From: Paracentrotus lividus
Lineage: Eukaryota; Echinodermata; Echinoidea; Camarodonta; Echinidae
Direction of reading: 5' to 3'
Length of the DNA: 64,000 nucleotides
Assembly (NCBI GenBank): GCA_940671915.1
Contig: CALNVZ010002100.1
Span: 1,303,005 to 1,367,004 of the forward strand
Part shown: one piece after another, positions 36,690 through 49,153 of the stretch
Position numbering within the stretch: position 1 is the first letter of the stretch
How the letters are laid out: every line of letters starts with the position of its first letter
Made by a program: the position numbers and the translations under genes
The notes under the pieces: generated by a model
What the model saw: only the letters and a program-made list of their open reading frames with translations
Told to the model about the DNA's origin: nothing
Databases searched by the model: none

Positions 36690-38039
36690 ATTGAAAAAAT
36701 GGTGCATGAAATGAAGCGTGTTGTTTGAGTGTGTGTATGTCCGTTAACATTAATTACGTCGACATTTAAGAGGCAAAATTGTCAAATACTACTACTTACG
36801 TTTCAAAGTCATTTATAACCAAAATTTGATCTTCTTCACTTCACGGTTACGGCAGGTTTCCAAATCTGGGCAAAAAACACCTCTTTTCAATTTCTAAACA
36901 CAGGCCCGCGGATTCCAGGGGGTGCGAAGGTTGGGCGGGGGCGCACACCCATAAGTTTATATAAAATTAGTCCCTAAATTACGGATCCGTCAGTATAAGA
37001 GGCGAAATGTGTTCCAGGGAAAATACGACTACCTGGAGGTTATTATGAGTCAACATTTTCGGGCTGTCGATCTTCGCGCTCGTAGAGTTTAATTATAAAA
37101 ACGGCCCATGGACTAATTACTCCTGACTCCAGCAAGTAAAGTAATGAAAATATAAATGTAATTCACGCGTTCACTGCGTTCGTGCGTCTGACGAAAACTT
37201 ATTTGTCTAAAAAAAGGGAGGTGATCATCACCATCGTAAAGAAATTTTTAAAAAATTTAATAAGGTAAAAATATATTTGTTATAAAAGGCCACATTTTGC
37301 TCTGCGCTTCGGAGAGAAGTTTACTGGTTTAACATGTGGAATGTATTAGATATTTATTAATCACTGCTCAGAAGCTTGTTTTTTTCGAGTGATGTCCCTT
37401 CATATGAAGGTACCTTTGTGTCGTTGTAAATTGTTGATTGTTGATTGTTGGTTGTTTAGAGTCGATGTTTGTTTATGATATTTGAGATATTCTGGTCGTG
37501 TTGGTTTTGTTATTTTTTCTATACTTTCGACGATTATTAACGCTTTAATACCATCCATAATAAATAATTCATCCTCACTAATCAGTCGAAGTGATTAAGA
37601 ACATTAGAATTGATAGGACGAGAGAGTCAAGCTTTTTGTTTTTAATGTATGGGTGCATGATCCTGCTTTGATCTGATGGCCGATTTTGAGGATGTAAAAA
37701 GGTAAAACGTTGTTATGGTTCGTGTGGTTTGGTGTGGCTGTTTGGATGTCCGGCGATTAGTGGGTGGTCTTGTATGTTGTGTCTATCAGCATAATGATGT
37801 ATATATTGTCACGTTACCATTGGATGGGTAGTATTATTTGGCTCCCAGTATTTGTAGCTCTTGTTTTAATTATGCTAGAGGTTTTTTTGTTACGGCTTCT
37901 GCTTAAGATGTTCCTTACTGATGTGTGTGTGGAGCTTGGTTTGTTGGTGAGCGGTGTTTGTAGTAAATTCTATATTTTGTTGTGTGTAGTTTTGTTCCTC
38001 CTCGTTGTGATAGATTACATATGATCTGAATTGTCGTCT
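36690..38039. other. Intron 1 sequence between gap and palindrome, nothing recognised
   Basis: GT-rich, with TTGTTGATTGTTGATTGTTGG at about 37,425-37,450. No clear match to the sequence right of 47,490, so the palindrome does not visibly extend into it. Base accuracy may be low here, as it adjoins the gap and the noisiest part of the left arm. Confidence 0.5.
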
Positions 38040-39039
38040 CAATTTTGCAACAGGTGTTTCTTTTTTTCCCACTATTCAATTTTGAAGGAATTTTGGTGAA
38101 GGGGTAGCGAAATAGGAAATCTATTTTATAGAAAAATCCTATGCAACAATTCAACAATTTAAGTGCAATAGTCTGAGAAAATTTTTCAATTATTTTCAAT
38201 TACTGATTCCTGTTTTTCAGATAATGATGATTCTGTAAGTGGTAATTGTAATAAGGCGTTTTATTTTTTTGTTTCCTGATATTTGGCGTCAGATGTATCT
38301 GTCTTTCGGGGCTGTTGTTGTAATTTAGTTAAGAATTGGTCACACACATATTAATTAGAGAATTCATATAAAAATATACAAACAACTAACAAGACACTTG
38401 GTCCCAACACCGAACACAAACCGGTTATGTTTTATTTGTCTTATGTTGTTTGAAACACTGAACGCCAACTAAACCAATGGGTCCTATGAGGCCAAAAAGT
38501 CGGCCAGGTGTGTCGATGTGATAACTTTGTGAATAGACTCAAACCATGACCCAACTGAATGCAAGTGATCTCTACATTTGTAGACTGTCCTTCCAGAAAT
38601 TATACAAAGACCCATCTATCATTACAGATCTCAAAATAGGCTGAAAGTGGGATCGTGATTGAATAGTGCTTGCTGCAAGGGCAAAGTACAACGTTCATAA
38701 GAAAGCCGTATTTACAAACTCGGTCAAAGCTGAATTACAGATAATCCATTGAGTAGAAAAGCCTAGGTGTGCACATGAATTCATCGATTGAAAGCCTCAA
38801 GGCTAGGCTGTGGAATTATAATCTTATTCAATGACAGATCTGGGAAGCAGATCACTATGTGTATCAACCCTAAGCTCAGCATTACTAATGGGTTGAATAT
38901 CAGGATTCTGCCTATTATTTAGAAGCCAGAATTATATCACAATTATTAAATAGTCAAGTCTATGAGCAGTTTCTTGTCATTTAACACACTTTAGAACAGT
39001 TTGACACAAGAGGCCACACTATATCTACAGGGAACCATG

Positions 39040-39520
39040 AACAGCAGTATAGTTGGTTTTGCTAATCTCTTGAAATGATTTGTATGAATTAAACATCATA
39101 CTGTAAATAAGGCAATGATAGCACATTATAGACACTTTACAGAAAGGCATGTTGTAAATCTCTTTAATAACCTTGTTAACCTATTAGGAATGATCTCAAC
39201 AGTTTTGAGTTGGTTTTGCTAATCTCTTGAAATACTTTGTAAAAATAAAAATCATAATGTAATAAGGCAATGATTGCACATTGCTACAGGAAGGTGTTCC
39301 CCGATTCTACACACTTTCGAGAAAGCATGGTAAAATTTCTAAAACTTGTTAACTAATCTAGGAATAATAAACGGTTTTGAGTTGGTTTTGCTAATCTCAT
39401 AAAAATAATTTGTAAAATTACATAATGTATAAATTAGGCAATGATTGCACATTATACACACTTGGAGGAAAGTATGGTTATTTACCTTGTTAACTAATCT
39501 AGGAATAATCTTGATGAGGA
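39040..39520. repeat. About 150-base tandem repeat (left arm copy)
   Basis: AGTTGGTTTTGCTAATCTC starts units at about 39,051, 39,210 and 39,380. Each continues through TTTGTA, CATAATGTA, GGCAATGAT(T/A)GCACATT, GAAAG and CCTTGTTAAC. The same array appears inverted at about 46,090-46,575. Confidence 0.8.
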
Positions 39521-41665
39521 TACACCCAGGCCTAGATTTCCCTGCATCTCTGATTAGGACAGGCAATGAAGTACATGCATCTTTTCAGACAACTGGTGTG
39601 TTCAGTCAGTTGAAGATTCAGGGGGTGCATAAGAGGCGTGCCCATCCCCCCCTCCCATTTGTTTACAAACCAACGCATGGACCGTGCATGCTGTTAATAT
39701 TATTTTGGACCAACTGCTGCCTATTTATTACATGATTTGAGGTCCTCAGACACTTGTCAGAAAGTTCATTTCACTATCATATTGCATTTGTAGTTAATGA
39801 ATAAATGAATCTATATTTCACCAGATAATACAATTCTCAACAAGTATATTAAGCGTAGCCAGTAGGTTGATAACTAATCCCAAATACATAATAATAATAA
39901 TAAGTAATAATTAATAATAATAATAATAGATTCTAAAGTGCATAATAATTATTATCCAATTCTATATGCACTTTACAAAGGAGAAATACTTACACAGGGG
40001 GGGGGGGGTTACACACATGTATTTCATTTGTTTTTTTCAATATGTATAGCCATGTTGCTTGTTCATGTGAAATAGACCCAAATCTGTATGAAACATAATC
40101 ACTTTGATTTTGAAATGCTTCTCTCGATGAAGCAACTACTGTAGGAGGATCAAGCAATGCAGATAGATGGGGTGTCTAGATGAGTACCCCAGCTAATGAC
40201 ATGACAGCATAGATCACAAGGAAGTCATTTATATCAACCACTTTAAGATTTAATACCTTTTACGTGGATAGGGTATTCACAATGCACTATCATGCACTTG
40301 ACTATGTCTAGCAACCACACGCTCATGAAGTGAAATCATAAGATTTCACCCATGTTAAACCAATATCCTAATGTCTAGACTAGTCATGGTAAATCTCTTC
40401 CCACAAATAATAAAATTTTATATTCTTTTCATATCATTCTTTAACCTTATAAATTCTACATTACAGAAATATAATTACAAGATATCGATACCAAAATAGG
40501 ACAAATGTGGTGTGGTATTGTGTTATATTTGGAGCTGAAACAATTACACTGGCTTAAAAGTTTTTCTGAAATCTAAGCATGCGGTAGACCTATTCAGTAT
40601 TTTGGTATTCGTCTCATTAATCTTAAGATTTAAATGTTTCTCCAAATATATTTGTGCAATGGAATGCAAACTTTTTGACCACTGAACAAATACTCGGTCG
40701 TAATAATAAATATACAGAATGTACAGATCAATAATGGAAATAAAAACTGGACCACTTTATATCCAACAAGAACAATAGTCTTTATAGATCCCTTGATTAC
40801 ATGTACTGAGTCTTGTATTCTTGGAGAATATTGACTTACTGTTGGTTGGTCATATAGCCTATATGTTGGATACCATGTCATATACTTCACAAAATATAGA
40901 GGGCACAGATAATGCTAAATCTCTCTGTCCACACTGAACAGGGAACTGTTGTAAACAAGCAAATCCATTTTAAATGGAAACAGTCCTAAGTGATTTAAAT
41001 AGGTTACCCCTTTTCCTGGGGAAGTATTTGATGACCAGTCAAGTGTTTGACAGGTGTTAATCCTATACCAGATGGGATCATTGGGATCAATTTGCATATA
41101 ACTGTGCTGCATGAATGCTAATATAAGTTAAGGGTCATGCTATTCAAATGAATACAGGTTGAAAAAGTAAACTTTGCTTCTAATATTCCTGTGACTGGTT
41201 TCTTGTATTAGACAGTATTTTCAGAGAATAATGTAATGCCATATAAACAACAATATGCCCTGCAAATGAGGGTGGGAGAGGGGTGGGGTGCAAGTGAAGT
41301 TTCACTTAAAAAAAAAAATAATTAGACAATAATTTACAAGGAGTTATTTCCTGGTATTATTATAGCATCACAATTTGTATGATTGCTAGTTACACAAAAT
41401 TTCTTTTGTATCTATATATAGCAACTTTGTTTTTTACATAAATCTGTACACAGCCATATTGTAGACATACTTTCCCCTATCAAATAAATTTGAGATAGAA
41501 AATTAATCCTGGATTTAAATTGGACTTGGAGCTAGAATTTATTCAGAAGCTGGATAGAAAGGACAATTGAGGGTTGAATACAGGTCTACTATCACAGTCA
41601 ACTGAGATTCGTAATGAGAAATAATGTGGTTATATATAAGACTATACTGGTAGTATCTAATACAG

Positions 41666-42289
41666 CAGGGCTGCCAACTCTCACGCAATCTGCTTGAGTC
41701 TACGCAATCACACGCCAAAGTCTCCAAAATTCCTAGTATTTCAGATATCCATATGCCCCGGTCGATAAAGTTTCAACATTAAACCGCATGCGCAAAGCTA
41801 AACCATGGAATCGGTTTCGGTTGCCGCGCAAAAACAGAGCTAATTTAATTGCGATTGATTTTTCCTGCGTGCCGTGTGCTAGTGACGCCTTATCACTATC
41901 ATGATGCGCATGCGAGGTATAAATTTATGTCGACTGCCGCTGTACGTCGCGCCCGGGCCAAGCCCCGTGTGGCTCAGCAGAGTTTGCGCTCGCGATGGCA
42001 ACGTACGTCTGTCAACTAAGCCCTTACGACAGACAGTACAGCGTGATTATCGTCATGTGAGTTGAAAATTAAATTCTTACAATCAACGATCTTTTGATGA
42101 TTTCGATTGTTGTATCTGAGAGTGAATCTGCTTTTAATTGTAAAATCATGACAGTATGCACCAGATTACACCATCAAAATGTCAAATTGTAAAAGCTCCT
42201 ACCTGCGTGGAGGGGGGATACCCCCTTCCACACCTTCCCCCGCCCTCGCAGTATCTCACTCCAAACTTTACCTCAGGGTTGGCAGCCTG
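41666..42289. mobile_element. hAT-like non-autonomous element (left arm copy)
   Basis: Starts CAGGGCTGCCAACTCTCACG; the complement of its right end reads CAGGCTGCCAACCCTGAGG. CAGNG ends are typical of hAT elements. ATAA(C)-like sequence occurs on both flanks, a possible imperfect target duplication that is clearer in the other arm. The interior is GC-richer than the intron around it. The same element appears inverted at 43,247-43,866. Confidence 0.6.
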
Positions 42290-42755
42290 GAATAACACCC
42301 TGATAGTATCGTTCAATCTATGATTGGGATTCTTGATTGATTAGGGTTCAGGACTCAGGAGGATGACGGTAATCAAAAGCAAGTAATTGCAACACAAGAT
42401 GAGGACTTCCTATCAGGCCATTCATACAAATTATTGATTACTCCGTTAGTGAAATAGTCATCGCTATCCCAACACCACCAAGGATAAATCTACACTTGGT
42501 CCAATCGAGTAATTCAGTTATCATTCATGTTTCTACTCAAGGGTATGTTAGAGTATGATATTAAGTACAGAGCCCTCAAAAAATCTCAAGAGATAAAACT
42601 GTTTACTACGAGGCACAATAATATTAACTATTATATTATTTTCAATGCAAATATCATTTTTAATCCAAACCCCCATTTAGGAAGAGGGCAAACCCATCTA
42701 TCACACTTTTAATTGCAAGCATCATGGCCAGAAGTGGATTGAGGATTCAAAATGA

Positions 42756-42774
42756 CGGATGCCCCCCCCCCCCC
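42756..42774. other. Palindrome spacer with C run
   Basis: Only CGGATG plus 13 C residues separate the two 4.7 kb arms. Such a short loop would be very unstable in a real chromosome. Confidence 0.9.
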
Positions 42775-45700
42775 TCATTTTTGAATCCTCAATCCACTTC
42801 TGGCCATGATGCTTGCAATTAAAAGTGTGATAGATTGGGTTTGCCCTCTTCCTAAATGGGGGTTTTGGATTAAAAATGTAGTTTGGCATTGAAAATAATA
42901 TAATAGTTAATATTATGGTGCCTCGTAGTAAACAGTTTTATCTCTTGAGATTTTTTGAGGGCTCTGTACTTAATATCATACTCTAACATACCCTTGAGTA
43001 GAAACATGAATGATAACTGAATTACTCGATTGGACCAAGTGTAGATTATCCTTGGTGTGTGTTGGGGAATAGCGATGACTATTTCATAACGGAGTAATCA
43101 ATAATTTGTATGAATGGCCTGATAGGAAGTCTCATCTGTGGTTTGCAATTACTTGCTTTTGATACCGTCATCCTCCTGAGTCCTGAACCCTAATCAAATC
43201 AAGAATCCAATCATAGATTGAAACGATACTATCAGGGGGTGTTATTCAGGGCTGCCAACCCTGAGTGAAAGTTTGGAGTGAGATACTGCGAGGGCGGGGC
43301 GAAGTGTGGAAGGGGGTATCCCCCTTCCACGCGGGTAGGAGCTTTACAATTTGACATTTTGATGGTGTAATCTGGTGCATACTGTCATGATTTTACAATT
43401 AAAAGCAGGATTCACTCTCGATACAACAATCGAAATCATAAAAGATCGTATTGTAAGAATTTATTTTCAACTCACCATGACGATAATCACGCTGTACTGT
43501 CTGTGTAAGGGCTATAGTTGACAGACGTAACGTGGCCATCGCTGAGCGCAAAACTCTGCTGAGCCACACGGGCTTGGCCCGGGCGCGACGTACAGCGGCA
43601 GTCGACATAAATTTATACCTCGCATGCGCACATGATAGTGAAGGCGTCACTAGCACACGGCACGCAGGAAAAATCAATCGCAATTAAATTAGCTCTGTTT
43701 TTGCGCGGCAACCGAAACCGATTCCATGGTTTAGCTTTGCGCATGCGGTTTAATTGTTGAAACTTTTTCGACCGGGGCATATGATATCTTGAAATACTAG
43801 GAATTTTGGAGACTTTGGGTGAATTGCGTGAGACTCAAGCAGATTGCGTGAGAGTTGGCAGCCCTGCGTTATTAGATACTACCAGTATAGTCTTATATAT
43901 AACACGATTGAATTCTCATTGACAATTCTCATTGACTGTGATATGTAGACCTGTATTCAACCCTCAATTGTCCTTTCTTATCCAGCTTCTGAATAAATTT
44001 CTTAGCTCCAAGTCCAAATTTAAATCCAGGAATAATTTTCTATCTCAAATTTATTTGATAGGGGAAGTATGTCTAACAATATTGGCTGTGTACAGATTTA
44101 TGTAAAAAAACAAAGTTGCTATATATAGATACAAAAGAAATTTTGTGTAACTAGCAATCATACAAATTGTGATGCTATAATAATACCAGGAAATAACTCC
44201 TTGTAAATTATTGTCTAATTATTTTTTTTTATTAAGTGAATACTTCACCTTGCACCCCACCCCTCTCCCACCTCATTTGGCAGGGCATATTGTTGTTTAT
44301 ATGGCATTACATTATTCTCTGAAATACTGTCTTAAATACAAGAAACCAGTCACAGGAATATTAGAAGCAAAGTTTACTTTTTCAACCTGTTATTCCATTT
44401 GAATAGCATGACCCTTAACTTATATTAGCATTGACATCAGCACAGTTATATGCAAATTGATCCCAATTGATCCCATTACTGGTATAGGATTAACACCTGT
44501 CAAACACTTGACTGGTCATCAAATACTTCCCCCAGGAAAAGGGGTAACCTATTTTAAATCACTTAGGACTGTTTTCCATTTAAAATGGATTTGCTTTGTT
44601 TACAAACAGTTCCCTGTTAGTGTGGACAGAGAGATTTAGCATTATCTGTGCCCTCTATATTTGTGAGTGTGGGTATATGACATGGTATCCAACATATAGG
44701 GCTATATGACAAAACCAACAGTAAGTCAATATTCTCCAAGAATACAAAGACTCAGTACATGTAAATCAAGGGATCTATAAAGACTATGTGTATCTTGTTG
44801 GATATAAAGTGGTTCCAGTTTTTATTTCCATTATTGATCTGTACATTCTGTATTATTTATTTTACGACCGAGTATTGTTCAGTGGTCAAAAAGTTTGCAT
44901 TCCATTGCACAAATATAATTTGGAGAAACATTTAAATTCTTAAGAGTTAATGAGACGAATACCAAATACTGAATAGGTCTACCGCAATGCTTAGATTTCA
45001 GAAAAACTTTTAAGCCAGTGTAATTTGTTTCAGCTCCAAATATAACAACATACCACACACCATTTTGTTCCCTATTTTGGTATCGATATTCTTGTAGAAT
45101 TATATTTCTGTAATGTAGAATTTATAAGGTTAAAATGATGTATATGAAAAGAATATAAAATATTGTTATTTTTGTGGGAGAAGATTTACCATTGACTAGT
45201 CTAGACATTAGGATATTGGTTTAACATGGGGTGAAATCTTATGATCTTCACTTCATGAGCTGTGTGGTTGCTTAGACATAGTCAAGTGCATTGATAGTGC
45301 ATTGTGAAGTACCCTATCCACGTAAAAGAGGTATTAAATCTTAAAGTGGTTGATATAAATGACTTCCTTGTGAATCTATGCTGTCATGTCATAGCTGGGT
45401 GACTCATCTTAGACACCCATCTATCTGCATTGCTTGATCCTCCTACAGTAGTTGCTTCATCGAGAGAAGCATTTCAAAATCAAAGTGATATGTTTCATAC
45501 AGATTTGGGTCTATTTCACATGAACAAGCAGACATAGGCCTATACATTTGAAAAAAACAAATGAAATACATGTGTGTAACCCCCCCCCCCCTGTGTAAAG
45601 TATTTCTCCTTTGTAAAGTGCATATAGAATTGGATAATAATTATTATGCACTTTAGAAATCTATTATTATTATTATTAATATTATTACTATTATTATTAT

Positions 45701-47490
45701 TATGATATTTTAGGGGATGTAGTTATCAACCTACTGGCTAACGCTTAATATACTTGTTGAATTGTATTATCTGGTGAAATATAGAATTCATTTATTCATT
45801 AACTACAAATGCAATATGATATGTGAAATGAACTTTCTGACAAGTCTGAGGACCTCAATATCATGTAATAAATAGGCAGCAGTTGGTCCAAAATAATATT
45901 AACATGCATGCACGGTCCATGCGTGGTTTTGTAAAACAAATGGGAGGGGGCATGGCACGCCTCTTATGCACCCCCTGAATCTTCAACTGACTGAACACAC
46001 AGTTGTCTGAAAAGGATGCCATGTACTTTCATTGCCTGTCCTAATCAGAGATGCAGAGGAAATCTAGGCCTGGGTTGTATCCTCATCAAGATTATTCCTA
46101 GATTAGTTAACAAGGCTAAATAACCATACCTTTCTCTCAAAGTGTGTATAATGTGCAATCATTGCCTAATTTATACATTATGTTTAATTTTTACAAATTA
46201 TTTTTATGAGATTAGCAAAACCAACTCAAAACCGTTTATTATTCCTAGATTAGTTAACAAGGTTTTAGAGATTTTACCATGCCTTTCTCGAAAGTGTGTA
46301 GAATCGGGGACACCTTTCCTGGTAGAATGTGCAATCATTGCCTTATTTTAACATTATGATTTTTAATTTTTACAAAGTATTTCAAGAGATTAGCAAAACC
46401 AACTCAAAAACTGTTGAGATCATTCCTAGATTAGTTAACAAGGTTATTAAAGAGATTTTACCAACATGCCTTTCTGTGAAAGTGTCTATAATGTGCTATC
46501 ATTGCCTTATTTTACAGTATGATGTTTAATTCATACAAATCATTTCAAGAGATTAGCAAAACCAACTATACTGCTGTTCATGGTTCCCTGTAGATATAGG
46601 TGTGGCCTCTTGTGTCAAACTGTTCTAAAGTTGTTTAAATGAAAGAACTGCTCATAGACTTGACTATTTAATAATTTGTTGATATAATTCTGGCTTCTAA
46701 ATAATAGTGAATCCTGATATTCAACCCATTAGTAATGCTGAGCTTAGGGTTGATACACATAGTGATCTGCTTCCCAGATCTGTCATTGAATAAGATTATA
46801 ATTTCCACAGCCTAGCCTTGAGGCTTTCAATCGATGAATTCATGTGCACACCTAGGCTTTATCCTACTCAATGGATTATCTGTAATTCAGCTTTGACCCG
46901 AGTTTGTAAATACGGCTTTCTTATGAACGTGTACTTTGCCCCTTGGCAGCAAGCACTATTCAATCACGATCCACTTTCAGCCTATTTTGAGATCTGTAAT
47001 GAATAGATGGGTCTTTGTATATTTCTGGAAGGACAGGTCTACAAATGTAGAGATCACTTGCATTCAGTTGGGTCATGGTTTGAGTCTATTCACAAAGTTA
47101 CACATCGACACACCTGGCAGCCTTTTTGGCTCTATTAGGATCCATGGTTTAGGTTTGGGTTCAGGTTTAGGGTTTGTGTTCGGGTTTTGGGACAGTGTCT
47201 GTGTTGTTTGTATATTTTTATTTGAATTCTCAATAATATGTGTGTGACATTCAAATTACTAAATTCAGCAAGCTGCATATAGGAATAAAGCTTTTAAATT
47301 ACACTTTAAGATCATTATCTGATACGGAAGTCACGTAATGCAATAATGAAAACATTCTTTCTCGATATTTGCATTAAATTCTGTTGAATGGTTTTGCATA
47401 GGATTTCCCTATAAATAGATTTCTATTGGTACCTTCACAAAATTCCCCTTCAAATGTTATTGTGGGAAAAAGAAGGTACACTGTTGAATA
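42775..47490 (-). repeat. Giant inverted repeat, right arm
   Basis: Mirror of 38,040-42,755. It includes inverted copies of the AAT-type simple repeat (45,658-45,700 against 39,890-39,930), the poly-G/C run (45,582-45,591 against 39,999-40,008), the hAT-like element and the 150-base tandem array. After 47,490 the sequence continues into ordinary intron 1. Confidence 0.93.
43247..43866. mobile_element. hAT-like non-autonomous element (right arm copy)
   Basis: Reverse complement of 41,666-42,289, with CAGGGCTGCCAACCCTGAG at the left and TTGGCAGCCCTG at the right. GTGTTATT on the left flank and GTTATTAG on the right flank share GTTATT, a partial target duplication. Confidence 0.6.
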
Positions 47491-48396
47491 TTGACAAGGA
47501 ACCAGACAATTATTCAGCAATTACTATATTGTATCCTTTATTTCTAGACATTTACATGTAAATGTTGTTGTCTATAGAGGTTTACATTGTATAGAGATAA
47601 GTAAGTATTATACCATACCATTGGCTTGATGTTAAAGCTGATGTGGAGAGTAGCGTGTCTCTATCTTGTATTGATAAGATGTATTCATGCGTATGACCCC
47701 ATGGAGTTTCATTGCTCAGGAAATGAGATGGAGGTTCGTAAAAGACCGTTCCAAGGATAAGAATAAGGAGAAGACCGCAATCCTTGTTCTAATGACATAC
47801 TCGCATGTGTAAGGACAGATTTAGAAGTCTAAAGGGTAAAGAAATGGTAGGGGTCGCCTAAACACTACAGGAGTTATACCAGGGTTGCCAATAATATGTT
47901 TAAATATAATGTTGCCAAACTTGTACCGATGATGGTTTAGTATTATTGCTGCCCAAAGTATGTAGAGTTCTGTTAATATGCTAAGAAAGGTTTTGTACGG
48001 CCTTCTTAAGATGTCCTTACAAGGTTCTTACAATTAACATGGTCTAAAAATCGTTTTCACAACATCCTTCACTGTTTGTTAATGGCATTTTTGACTGAGG
48101 CTTTAATTTCCCCTGATAGTAGTTGGATAGATCCTGGGGGGTGGGGGGGGGGGGCTTACCTTTCATATTGATACAGTTCAGGTGGAATAATGAAGAAGTG
48201 ACTTCACACAGTGATGCGTGATACTGGTTCAATCAAGAATGAAATCTACCTCAGCCCTGTACATATTGAATTTAGCAATTATGGTCAGGTGTCTTGTACA
48301 TGGGCCGCATTCATTTATATGAGCATAGAGCATATTATACTGAATACTAAAAGTACAAAGCAGATGAATAAGAACGTTTGTCATTTGGAGAGGTAA

Positions 48397-48713
48397 GGGT
48401 GGTATCTCACTTCACGGAAACGTCTCCGCGACGGAATCATTTCCGTGATGGATAAAAAGTATTAGAGACGTCGCCAATACCTTATTACGTCGCGGAGATG
48501 TCTCAGCGACAATTTTCAAAAACTGTCTCAAAGCAGTTTCAAAGAACCGTATCAAAGTAGTTTCTGCGACTCATGAAACGTCGTGGAGACGTCTCAGAGA
48601 CGTTTCAGAGATGTCGCTGAGACATCTCCACGACAAGTTTAAGTTGTTTCAAAACCATTTCAAAGTAGTCCCAAATCCGTCTCAAAGTAGTTTCGCGAAG
48701 CGAGATACCACCC
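48397..48713. mobile_element. Harbinger-type MITE, family A copy 3
   Basis: The longest family member (317 bases), 186 bases upstream of exon 2. Ends GGGTGGTATCTCACTTCACG and GCGAGATACCACCC; flanked by TAA on both sides (48,394-48,396 and 48,714-48,716). The interior is a mosaic of GAGACGTC, GTCGCGGAGA and CAAAGTAGT words. No frame of interest. Confidence 0.85.
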
Positions 48714-48898
48714 TAATGTTACAAACTATAATAAATGAGGTAAAGACCATGTTTCAACCAAATGTGTTTTCATCATGAGAGGGTGTGAGCTGACAAAATT
48801 TTGATATGTTAGAGAATCCTTTCTTGAATCATTAAAAAGATACTAGGCCTATGCTATAACTTTATTTTCTTTTCTCTTCTATTTGTTTGTCCTTACAG

Positions 48899-49153
48899 AC
48901 AGTACTGACATTGTTGATGGCAAGTTGAAGCTGATCCTCGGTCTGATATGGCTCCTCATCTTACATTATTCCATCTCCATGCCGATGTGGGATGATGAGG
49001 GAGATATAGATGAGGACAAGAAGAAACAATCACCCAAGGAGAAACTTCTTGGATGGATCAAGAGCAAAGTTCCAGACAAACCAATCAATAACTTCAACAA
49101 AGATTGGCAGAATGCTCAGGCTATCGGAGCTCTTGTTGATGCTATTGCTCCAG
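48899..49153 (+). CDS. Filamin, coding exon 2 (end of CH1, linker, start of CH2)
   Basis: Encodes D119 (split codon) to P203 plus one base. [20 protein letters not shown] (128-147) is the last CH1 helix with the second actin-binding segment. [19 protein letters not shown] is the acidic/basic linker. [19 protein letters not shown] opens CH2, followed by [17 protein letters not shown]. The acceptor is TTACAG (48,898) and the donor is CAG-GTAAAT (49,154). Phase is 1 at both ends, so it joins exon 1 as ATT-GAC (I-D) and exon 3 as GGT (G204). All the expected CH residues are intact; no frameshift. Confidence 0.97.

Larger units (their letters stand above)
38040..42755 (+). repeat. Giant inverted repeat, left arm
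   Basis: Reverse-complementary to 42,775-47,490 along its whole length. At the centre GAGGATTCAAAATGA (42,741-42,755) faces TCATTTTTGAATCCTC (42,775-42,790). At the outer limit GCAACAGGTGTTTC / TTTCCCACTATTCAATTT faces AAATGTTATTGTGGGAAAAA. Arms differ by small insertions and deletions every 10-30 bases, and more at the outer 300 bases. Open frames in the arms are not genes. Boundaries are by eye, good to about 20 bases inside and 50 outside. Confidence 0.93.
26017..48898 (+). other. Filamin intron 1
   Basis: Begins GTAAGT at 26,017 and ends with the pyrimidine-rich TTTTCTTTTCTCTTC tract and CAG at 48,896-48,898. The 22.9 kb length is inflated by the palindrome at 38,040-47,490, which may be an assembly artefact. 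Stretches with nothing recognised beyond AT-rich DNA and simple repeats: 26,017-26,689, 28,434-31,205 (a GTTGTCAATCAAA motif recurs loosely at 30,540-30,672), 31,644-33,065, 33,206-35,829, 36,261-36,664 and 47,491-48,393. Confidence 0.9.

Noticed and set aside
36690..38039. Extension of the giant palindrome to the gap
   Set aside because: Reverse complement of this stretch was compared by eye with 47,490-48,840. Only short chance-level similarities at inconsistent offsets were seen, so the palindrome was ended at 38,040.
43399..43683. Open frames inside the palindrome arms
   Set aside because: They are the hAT-like element and its mirror read in different frames; none is conserved between the two arms because of indels.
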